This document shows positions 48,395-57,600 of a DNA stretch of 64,000 bases, piece by piece. A program made the translations under genes and the position numbers. The notes under the pieces were generated by a model. It was not told the origin of the DNA, made no database searches, and was given only the letters and a program-made list of their open reading frames with translations. Origin of the DNA: Sphagnum compactum (lineage: Eukaryota; Bryophyta; Sphagnopsida; Sphagnales); the NCBI GenBank assembly GCA_965153455.1, contig OZ234494.1:23188001-23252000 (forward strand). The letters are read 5' to 3'. Position 1 is the stretch's first letter, and each line of letters begins with the position of its first letter.

Positions 48395-48480
48395 TTACCT
48401 ACCTATTATCTACTTATTTACCCACCTACCTATAGATAAGTATGATAGGTAGGTAGTTAGGTAGATAAGTAGGTATGGTT
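48395..48480. repeat. TACCTA/TAGGTA hairpin tract
   Basis: TACCTACCTATTATCTACTT on the left can pair with AAGTAGGT/GATAAGTAGGTA on the right, around 48440. The tract at 47850-47935 is a one-strand GGTAGGTA array. Confidence 0.65.
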
Positions 48481-48699
48481 ATGAGTAGGATATATATATA
48501 ATATTTTCCCACCTTTTAAAAATATAATGAATCAATAAAAAGGGTATGAATGTTGTATTTATTACCACGTGTTATATTTATTTGTAATTATAAGAAAATT
48601 AAATAAAATATGTTATCTATGAAACATATGATATTATTATTTTACATTTGAAAATTTTATACAAAGTATTAAAATTATTTAAATGTCATAATTAATTTA

Positions 48700-48723
48700 C
48701 ATACACACACACACACACACACA
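48700..48723. repeat. (CA)n microsatellite
   Basis: Uninterrupted ACACAC run of about 22 bases. Confidence 0.85.
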
Positions 48724-49562
48724 TATTAAATTCATAAATTTTTAATCAAATTTTATTATGAGTAGTAATTAATTAATTAATTATTTCAATTCATTAAATG
48801 TGATTATATATATAATATTAAAAAATTCCAAGTTGTATGACCAAATATTTTTATAAATTACTAATTTAACTCCAATTTTATATTATTTGGTACCCATCAC
48901 ATGGAAACATGAAAAAAAATGTCATTTTGGGGCATGTGGATTTATTTTGAAATTCATTGGATATCACTAATAAAAATATATTTCATTTAATGTCAAAAAA
49001 TCCAAAAAAAATCATTTAAATAAACCTTTGAGCAAGAGTCTCAACTTAAATGTTTTAATTATATTCTAAGCATCAATTTTAATTTAATTTTATGTTTCAA
49101 GAACATTGGAAATTTGTTTTCCATTTTTTGGCTTTTACAAAAAATGCGCTAAAATCTGTTTTAGCCACTATCTAGAAATTCACATTAAATAATTAGTGAC
49201 TTTAAGGCAAAAGTTCTAAAAATTACAAGGTATTAGTTATTTACTTGTGCAATAATTATGTGTTTGATCATCTACAAGTCTATAATATGTTTATTAGGTA
49301 CATATGTCTACCTTTTATTTTTTTTCCTTTTTATTTGTTTCTAATGTTTGAAATTGTGTGTTATTAAATAATTATATGGTGTTCATGAAAAAGATTTTTA
49401 GTCACGTATTATTCCTATCAATGAAGACTTTTAGTCATGTAGTTATATCCATGGTTACAAAAATATGACTAGGCACAAAAACATGACATATATGACTATA
49501 TGACTAGAAATGGTCATTAATCATATTTGCCACAGTCATAGATGTCAAGTTTTGATGTAGTG

Positions 49563-50230
49563 CCAACCCTGTTAACCATGGGCGGGATAGAGAAATCTAG
49601 TTTTACATGTTAAAATTTTTAAAACTTTTTCTTTGAACTCTTCTTCATTTATAATTATTAAATCCTTAGTTGTTTTCAAGTTATTGATTTTAACTTTGTT
49701 TACTTAAATAACAATAGTTTGCATTTGTGCTTTCAACAAAACATGATGTTGTTTTGAATCCAATTACATGATGGATACCATCCTCTTGATGCTATGTGAT
49801 TGGTTTTGCAAATAATCGACCTTCATCCTAGCCTTTTCCAATGGAGTGCATGTAGATGGCGAGCTTAATGCTACATTAAGCCCACGTGATGGAGTCTCCA
49901 AATTTACATATATAGAAGGATTAAATGTAGGTGTAAATGTAAGATTGGATGGGGTTGATGGATTGTATTATCAATTAAGGATTGTCGTTGTTTCAAGACA
50001 TTATGCATGGCATGGCCATCTATTGATTTTAAGCATGTAAACATTTTTTCATTTTGCAATGCAACTCTTTTCGAACCTTCCTAATTTGATGTCCCTGTTT
50101 TCAATTCCTTTAATGTTTTTCACAACTTTTTTTTTAGGGTTTCTTCTTCCAACTCAAAATTTGGATAATCACTTTTGTGTGTTGCATACATAGCCTTCCA
50201 CACAATGGAAAAACTTAACTTGGAATCTTG
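49563..50230. other. Non-coding interval after the PIF/CACTA nest
   Basis: May include the distal part of the PIF element. A 64-codon frame at 49846-50040 has no known motif. Confidence 0.3.
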
Positions 50231-50598
50231 TTAAGGTGTTGATCTATTTGGGTTTAAATCGGATGAACAAGGATTACTAGACCAACACCTCAACTCATAT
50301 GTGCAGTGATGGTGAGAAGTAACATATGATTTGGACCAAAATTGATCAACAAAATTCCCATTTGTGGTTTTAATGAAACTTTGGTTAAGGTTTGGATGGG
50401 ATGAACAAAAAATGAACCAAACCAACATGAAACAATCGAGTGAATTACCAAAGAAAAGTGAATAGGGTTTTGGATCAAATTTGATCAAGAACATCCATGT
50501 CCAAGATCTATGTTAGGGTGTTGATTTATTTGGGTTTAGATGGGATGAAAAAGACTACTAGACCAACACTTCAATTTAGATGTGAATTGACAGTGGGA
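50231..50598. repeat. Direct repeat pair, about 283-bp spacing
   Basis: Copies near 50231-50312 and 50513-50598 share GGTGTTGAT(C/T)TATTTGGGTTTA, then CTACTAGACCAACAC and CAACT/CAATT. GGATGGGATGAACAAAA at about 50392 is a further partial copy. Confidence 0.7.
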
Positions 50599-51349
50599 AT
50601 TTTTCATGTCCCATAACTACCAAAACCCTAAACCCCCCTAAACCTTTTATTGTTCACTTCTTAAAACCTCATTTCGTTAGCCAAGAAAAATTGATCATTA
50701 AACATGGCCAAAAATCCTTTTAAACATTGCACTTCAAACTCTACACAATCTTTAAAAAAAGATCTATAGAAGCCTTTTGGGATATCATTTCCTAGTAATT
50801 GAAATTGTTAGTTTTGATAATTTCAAGTGCATTCCATGTTGTTTTCCCCACAACAATAGACCATTCCTTACTTACTTGGTGAAGGTGCCAAAACATGGAG
50901 GGATTGGTTATGGTAAGGACAACAAAGTGTGTGCAATCACCACAAAATTTGGGAGAGGCGACAAAAGAACACTAGATGCATTTGGGATTTTAGTTTGGAG
51001 GCTACGATTTGAGAATTGAAGGTGTGCATATTTTCAAAAGATTATGATTTTAGGCTTGGTTTTAGCTTAAGTCACTTTAGGGATTATGTTAGAAATTGAC
51101 TAGCCACCAATTGTACTAACTCACACACTTTGCGGAAAAGAATGGAAAGAAACCAAATTAAAGGCAAGAAGGATTCCCACAATGTGAAGTCATGGCATTG
51201 ACAATCCCAAAAAACATCATGATGTTCCCACATTGACTCCATAAGCACCATTAATTTTATGTTGTTTTGAAAAAAATAACCTTAACATTTGTAAACACAC
51301 ACCTACGTAAACCTTGCCTTATTGCGATGGTTTTGGTCCTATAAGCCTT
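50599..51349. other. Non-coding interval
   Basis: No gene or clear repeat recognised; one short chance frame at 50777-51019 has no motif. Confidence 0.35.
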
Positions 51350-51720
51350 TTTTTGTTTCTTCTCCAAATATGAATTGGTTATTGTCTTCCCCAAATGGAA
51401 ATTCCAAGCTTTGGCACAAATGATGTAAATCTCCGAGTTCCAATACAATTATGATGGTTTTTCTATTACCACCTCCTCTCCAAACGTGAAGTGGACATTG
51501 TCTTTGTCTCCTCAATTAATGCAAAGATGTGCTCTTTTCATCTTTGTCTTCATTTCTTTTCCAAACTTGAAGTGAGATTTGTCTCTGTCCAAAGCTTTTC
51601 TACTGTCATTTCCTTTCCAAACCTAAAGCTTGTGTTATGTTATTCTCCTCACTTAACACACACCTTGGGTCTTGTCTTCACTTTTGTTTTGTTTCCAAAC
51701 ACGAAGGCCAAGAATGGCTT
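51350..51720. repeat. Degenerate tandem repeat (TTTCCAAAC units)
   Basis: TCTCCAAA or TTTCCAAAC followed by a GAA/TGAAG word recurs near 51361, 51478, 51551, 51615 and 51692, spaced about 65-90 bp. Confidence 0.5.
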
Positions 51721-52739
51721 TGATGCTCTTCTCCACACTTTCTTGGTTCTTGACCTAAACCATTACACTTGAAAGTTTGTAATTATTTTGTGTCCCTTAG
51801 CTTTTGTCATTTAACTAATTTACAATAATGCAAGGAATCCAAGCTTCTTTTGGCAAATGCACGCATCAAAACTCTCAGAAGCTCACATGAATAGCCCAAA
51901 AAGAGAGCTTACACACTTTCAATGCACGAGAAAAGTTTTCGTGTGATGAGTCTTCGCACAAACGCAAAACACAAGATTTGGGACGAAACTAGATTTCATC
52001 ATGTTTCATCCTATATTAATTTTTTTTTGCGAGCTTGTCATGACTTTTCTGTTACTTCATCAATTTCGCCCAAACCCAAGGTTCTCATCTTGTGTCTTAC
52101 CTACTTTATGGATAACTTTAATAAGTAAAAAAAAATGGAAATCCACCAATTTGACAAGTTTAATTAGTTTTTACTAAAAAAAATAAAACAATTTTGTGAC
52201 ATAGCCACATTGGAATTCATCCACAAGAGGAATTAGCCAAATTTAGCTATAGGTCAGAGAGGAAAGTAGAAAAAATGAAGACATTGTTTCACCCTCCAAA
52301 TCTGACAAATTTGGCACATGTTTTTCACAAAAATCCTTTCTATGAGTTGCACTGGATTTAATTAGTTTTCGAGTGACAAATATTCACCTGAAACAAAACA
52401 CAGCTCAGCAGTGAAGGTCATGATTTTGGCCAAATCAAAGAAATATAAAATTGGCCTAAGATTAAATCTTGGTCATCATGTTCACATTCCTCAAAAGGAG
52501 TTGAAAGCTCTTTTGCAACAAAAATTAAAAAATTAAAAAATTAAAATTAATAATAATAATAATATTATTAAAACTTCCCAATACTGAAATTCCTGTGCCC
52601 ATGCAGAGCTCTTAATGCTCATAAATGCCCATGCTCACAAACTTTTCAGAAACAAGGTTACAAGAGGAGCTTCCAGACTCTACCACACAGGTCATGAGAT
52701 TGTAAGACAACAGCTTCAGAGAGTCTACAGTCTGAAATC
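51721..52739. other. Non-coding interval
   Basis: AT-rich with an AAT tract near 52545-52567; no gene recognised. Confidence 0.4.
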
Positions 52740-52860
52740 TGAACCAGACTGGTGGAGTATATAATGTATATATACTTGACACCAAGCCAACACTGGTAGC
52801 CTAGTCTGAAGGAGTGTTGGTTGTTCAGGTGTTGTTGAGCTTTGAACATACCAGCCTAGT
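52740..52860. repeat. Module containing CCAAGCCAACACTGGTAG
   Basis: ACACCAAGCCAACACTGGTAG here is matched by ATACCAAGCCAACTCTGGTAG near 53574-53594, and AGACTGGT precedes both. The two modules flank the 62-bp array. TATATAATGTATATATAC at about 52757 is a weak TATA-like site. Confidence 0.55.
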
Positions 52861-52920
52861 AGTCCTGGTATTGGGATGTTTTTCTCAATACTAGGGTTGA
52901 TATTGAAATCAGGCACTTCT

Positions 52921-53195
52921 AAAACTTTCATACCAACATGGGTCTTGGTATTGGGTCCAAGAGGTACTAAACCCTAAACCCTAAAACTTTCATACCAACA
53001 TGGGTCTTGGTATTGGGTCCAAGAGGTAATAAACCCTAAACCCGAAAACTTTCATACCAACATGGGTCTTGGTATTGGGTCCAAGAGGTACTTCTAAAAC
53101 TTTCATACCATTATGGTCTTGGTATTGGGTCCAAGAGGTACTAAACCTAAACCCTAAAACTTTCATACCCTTATGGTCTTGGGTATATGTGAGAG
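52921..53195. repeat. 62-bp tandem array with telomere-like words
   Basis: Five units start AAAACTTTCATACC at 52921, 52983, 53045, 53096 and 53156. Each of the first four carries CTTGGTATTGGGTCCAAGAG; several end in TAAACCCTAAACCCT, the plant telomere motif. Units two and three are nearly identical, suggesting recent spread. Confidence 0.9.
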
Positions 53196-53481
53196 CTGAG
53201 GCCAACACATGTTAGTAGCCTTGGCCATTTCAACACATGTTTGTCTCCGTCGAATAATTAATTAATTTTGAAAAAAAAAATTCATTTCAACACATGGAAT
53301 ATTCCTGAATTATTCACTATTTATCCTTCTTCACAATATATATTTTGTGGATTTGGAAGAATTTTTTTTTTGGAAAATTTCAACATTTCTGAAAATAATA
53401 TGATTAGTGTTGAATTGGCCACGGTTACTAGGGTAGTAATTAAGGTCCTTGCTACGAGTGGTTGATGTGTTGATAGGAGTA

Positions 53482-53522
53482 GAAGACCAACACTGGTTTA
53501 GACTTAACCAGTGTTGGTCTTC
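53482..53522. other. Perfect hairpin, 17-bp arms, 7-nt loop
   Basis: GAAGACCAACACTGGTT (53482-53498) is exactly complementary to AACCAGTGTTGGTCTTC (53506-53522), with TAGACTT between. The arm word CCAACACTGGT recurs outside the hairpin at about 52787 and 53533. Confidence 0.85.
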
Positions 53523-53589
53523 AAACAACCACCCAACACTGGTCTGAACCTAGACTGGTAACCAATATAGTTGATACCAAGCCAACTCT

Positions 53590-53645
53590 GGTAGGTAGAT
53601 AGGTAGGTGCAACTGGTAGGTAGGTAGGTAGGTAGGTAGGTAGGA
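53590..53645. repeat. (GGTA)n tract
   Basis: GGTAGGTAGATAGGTAGG then a near-perfect run of GGTA, about 1 kb upstream of the patatin-like gene. Confidence 0.8.
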
Positions 53646-53788
53646 AGGGAGTATGAAGCATACTGGAAGCAGAATCTCCTGTCTGCTCTCTCTTGTTGAA
53701 TTCTTGAGCTCGGCTGTTTTCTCACCCACCCTTTGCCAGAACCACAGAGATTGACACACAAAGCCACAGAGAGCTTGACAGATACCAC

Positions 53789-53789
<1 letters not shown>

Positions 53790-53825
<36 letters not shown>

Positions 53826-53979
53826 TGTTGCAATAGATCATGGAACTATTATCTAGCTCACAAAACTGGGTACTTTTGAGAGAGAGAGAGAGAGATGGCA
53901 ATCGGAATAGATGGAGCTACTGTAGACTAGCTCAGAAAGCTCAAGAGGATTTTGGGAGAGAGAGAGAGAGAGAGAGAGA
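53790..53979 (+). repeat. Three (GA)n tracts in a duplicated leader segment
   Basis: GA runs at 53790-53819, 53878-53895 and 53954-53979, spaced by similar segments of about 60-90 bp (TAGCTCACAAA... and TAGCTCAGAAA...). GA tracts near plant gene starts are bound by BBR/BPC factors. Whether this lies in the promoter or the leader of the patatin-like gene is unknown. Confidence 0.6.
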
Positions 53980-54232
53980 AATGCTGGGAGACTTGGGTAC
54001 TTTGTACATGAGCGCCATATTGTTTGATGATGTGTGGTGACGACAAAGAAATGTTGCTTTAAGGAAGAAGAAGCTCAGGAATAGTAATTGACATCGATCA
54101 CCCATCAAGGAAGCTATTTCAAGATGTGGAAAGGACGTTAATGGCAGCTGAAGATCATGCTTTTGCTGTGGGCCTAGAATCAACTAAACCTAGAGTTTTT
54201 TTTCTAAAGAAAAATTGGGGGGTTTTTTTGTT

Positions 54233-54257
54233 GGTGTGTGTGTGTGTGTGTGTGTGT
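54233..54257 (+). repeat. (TG)n tract before a possible 5' splice acceptor
   Basis: TG run followed by TTTTCTTGCAG at about 54258-54268, a good acceptor. A spliced leader for the patatin-like gene is possible, but no donor is obvious. A CTT repeat lies at 54463-54481, and an ATG at 54485 opens an overlapping upstream frame. Confidence 0.4.
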
Positions 54258-54654
54258 TTTCTTGCAGTGGATGTGAAGTAAACTTGAAGCATTTGAGCTC
54301 ATGAGGACAGGTAGCATTCAATTCTCTTAAGAATGTGCAGCTGGCGACAGGAATGTGGAGCTGCTTAAGCTGCGATGCAAACACATTACGCAAGCTTGTA
54401 GATTGGATGAGCAACATGCTTTGCATGTGATCAGCGAGAGGGGGAAAAAAAAACTACTTCGATCTTCTTCTTCTTCTTCTTGACATGTTGCCTCCATTCA
54501 TGAAGAAGGCAGACAACAAGAACGGAAAGAGCAAAGAATACAATTTGCAGCAGTACCCATTGTCTACTACTCTTCTCCATTGTCTTCAACCCCCAGCTTC
54601 CTCATCACCTGGTCATTGTTCTCTATTGATCCTTGAAGCATCAGGCAGGCCACC

Positions 54655-57600
54655 ATGTCAAAGGCATTTGAGGAGGAAGAAGTGGAGCAGCCGAGTGGAG
54701 ATCGAGGCCGGAGAATCACAATTTTGAGCATTGATGGTGGTGGAGTGCGAGGTATCATCCCTGCCACCATGCTTGCAGAGCTCGAAAGCTGCTTACAGGT
54801 ACTGACAAAAAGAAAAAACAAAACCCTCTGCAAAAAACATCAATGTCCCAAGTGCTTGCTTGCTTCACCTTCTTCATCTTCAAGCTTTTGTCTGGTACAT
54901 CCTGAGAATGGGTCCATTGCAATGCTCTGCAAGTTCTTGCTTAATTGCTTCACCTTCTTCATCTTCAAGGTTTTGTCTGGTACATGATCCTGAGGATGGG
55001 TTCATTGCAATGGGAGCAGAGGTTGGATGGAGGAGACAAAAGACTGGTGGATTACTTCGATTTGGTAGCAGGCACAAGCACAGGAGGTCTCATCACTGCA
55101 ATGATCACTGCACCGAGCAAAGAAAACCCCAAACGCCCGCTCTTGTCTGCAGCGGAAGTCTTAGAGTACTACAAAAATTATTCAAGCACAATCTTCCCAC
55201 AACTCCGGTATGAATCAACAAGAATTCCATCACCGACTTTCACTCAAATTCTCACTTGCATTTTCTTCCAATATGTTTCTTGCAATATTGTTTCAGATCC
55301 TCTTGCTGATGATCACAGATTATCGGTTCTTTGCTGCTGATGATTTCAGATCCTCTTGCTGATGATCATAGATTGGTTTTTTTGCTGATTATGATTTAGA
55401 TCCCCAGATCCCTTTGTTGATGATGATGATTGATCAGATCCTTTAGCTGCTGCTGATGACCATAGACGCTTGTGCTGACAATGATGATGATTTTGCTGCT
55501 TCCAAAATCTCTAAAGAATTCTCTTGAGATTTCTTTTGCTGATTGATGATGTTTTGGTGCTTCCAAGCTATTCAGATCATGTTTTTGAATCAGATTCTGG
55601 ATTGGTGCTCCAATGCAAGTTCCTTCTTTAAAGAAATTCCAATGCAAGTTTCGTCTTTGTTTTGCTTGATGGGTCATTGGGTGGTGGTTGTTGTTTTTGT
55701 TGTTCTGTTTTGTTTTTGGAATTGGATTTCATTTGGCAGACATCCCTTTGGGCGGTTGTGGAAGAAATTGGTGGCACTTGGAGGACCCAAATACAAAGCT
55801 AGAGGATTCGAGCATTTGCTCTCCAAGTTTTTTGATGATGATCTCTATCTTGATAGCACTCTCACTTCAGTTCTCATCCCTGCCTTTGACATCAAACTCC
55901 AACAACCTGTTTTCTTCTCCTCTTGGAAGGTAAAAAAGAGTCACCCCCTTCCTTCCCCCACCCCCAACCCATCCCCGATGCTACTAACAAGCAGCTCATT
56001 GCATAATGACTCCACTCATGATGTACTAGAAAATGCGCCCCATATGTACTAGAGAATGCGCCTCTTATGTACTAGAGAACACGCCTCATGTACAAGAGAA
56101 TGCACCCCTTAGGTACTAGAGAACGCGCCTCATGTACAAGAGAATGCACCCCTTAGGTACTAGAGAATGCGCCTCTTATATACAAGAGAATGCGCCCCTT
56201 AGGTACTAGAGAATGCACCCCTTATGTACAAGAGAATGCGCCCCTTATGTACTAGAGAATGCGCCCCTTATGTACTATAGAGAATGCGCCCCTTATGTAC
56301 TAGAGAATGCGCCCCTTATGTACTATAGAGAATGCGCCCCTTATGTACTAGAGAATGCGCCCCTTATGTACTAGAGAATGCGGCCCTTATGTACTATAGA
56401 GAATGTGCCCCTTATGTACTAGAGAATGTGGCCCTTGTGTACAAGAGAATGCGCCTCTTAGCTCATTGTGTAATGGCTTTGCCCCCTATGTACTAGAGAA
56501 CATGGCCTTAGTTTTCATCTATTGGGGTTCAATTTGGGTTTTTTCATCTATGTGGAAGGGCTCTCAAAAAAAGAGGAGTTCCCGAGTGTTGTTTTTTCAT
56601 TGCTTCTATTCAGGCAAGAAGGGACCCTCTTTTAAATGCGCAACTAAGACATGTGTGTCGGGCTACATCAGCAGCTCCGACCTACTTCCCACCCGTGCAA
56701 TTTAGTGTTGTGGACAAGACTAAAGAGCCTCCGGAATCCCGGGAGTACCACATGATTGACGGAGGCATTGCCGTTAACAATCCGGTGAAAACTTCTTTCA
56801 TCCAAAAATCGTCAAATCCTACATCTCAAACTTTGTTTTAAACCCCATATGTTTAGCATTTTAGACCTTAGATCTGAATTTAGGTTTGCGGTATTTACTT
56901 GGGTTTAGGGTATCAAATTTTAAGCTCTCTTTTTGGTCTAAAATGCAACAAAAAAATTCATCCCCAAGTTTCGGTAATAATGGCAAAAGTTGGGTGGTGG
57001 GGATAAGTGCAGACTTATGTGGCAATCACGCAAGCGATTAATGAGGTTCAATCGGGCACCATAAACACTCGAAGAGTTGATTATGGGGTAAAAACCCCAA
57101 CTTCTCATGAAGTTTTCTTTTGGGCCTACTAATTGATTTTGCAAACTTGTTCTCTAAACTGTTGAAATTGCTTGCTCCCCCCCCCCCCCCCCCCCCCAAA
57201 GAAAAAGGTTTGTTCCTAGGGTTTAGGTTTAGGGTTTAGGTTTAATTTGTTCAAAGCATTTTCAACCCTTTTTTGTTTGCATTTTTTGAAATGTTGTCAA
57301 AGCTTTTGCTTAGCAAGTTGGGATTCGGGGTTTAGGTGGGTTTGTCTTTCTTGTGCATAATTTTTATTTTTAAATTTAAATTTTTAAATTTTTTATTTAT
57401 TTATACAGGGCTATGATGACCTTCTAGTGTTGTCACTAGGAACTGGCCAACAAATACAAAGCTATGACACAAATGAAGTTGCGAAATGGGGCGTATTCAA
57501 GTGGATGGCGTATAAAGGCGACGCTCCTTTAGTGGACATGGTGTTCAATGCAAGTGCGGATATGGTAGATTACAACCTCTCCATCATCTTTGCCTCTCAA

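Larger units (their letters stand above)
47652..49562. mobile_element. Non-autonomous CACTA-like insertion
   Basis: The left end reads CACATTACGCCAAAACATGG; the right end, reverse-complemented, reads CACTACATCAAAACTTGAC. Both have GGCAAATATGA(C/T)TA just inside, and TGACTA/TAGTCAT words cluster near both ends. There is no transposase. GGTA/TACC tracts (47850-47935 and 48395-48480) and a CA repeat lie inside. It interrupts the PIF/Harbinger pseudogene. An exact target duplication is not seen. Confidence 0.6.

Noticed and set aside
53504-53833. Minus-strand frame with a Leu/Ser/Tyr/Pro-Thr repeat
   Set aside because: It translates GA and GGTA simple repeats; not a protein.
54485-54727. ATG at 54485 as the patatin start
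   Set aside because: It is in a different frame from the DGGGVRGI motif. The ATG at 54655 has a better context and leads directly into the domain.
54860-55213. Unspliced frames through patatin intron 1 as separate proteins
   Set aside because: They arise from the duplicated intron segment and break the conserved patatin sequence.
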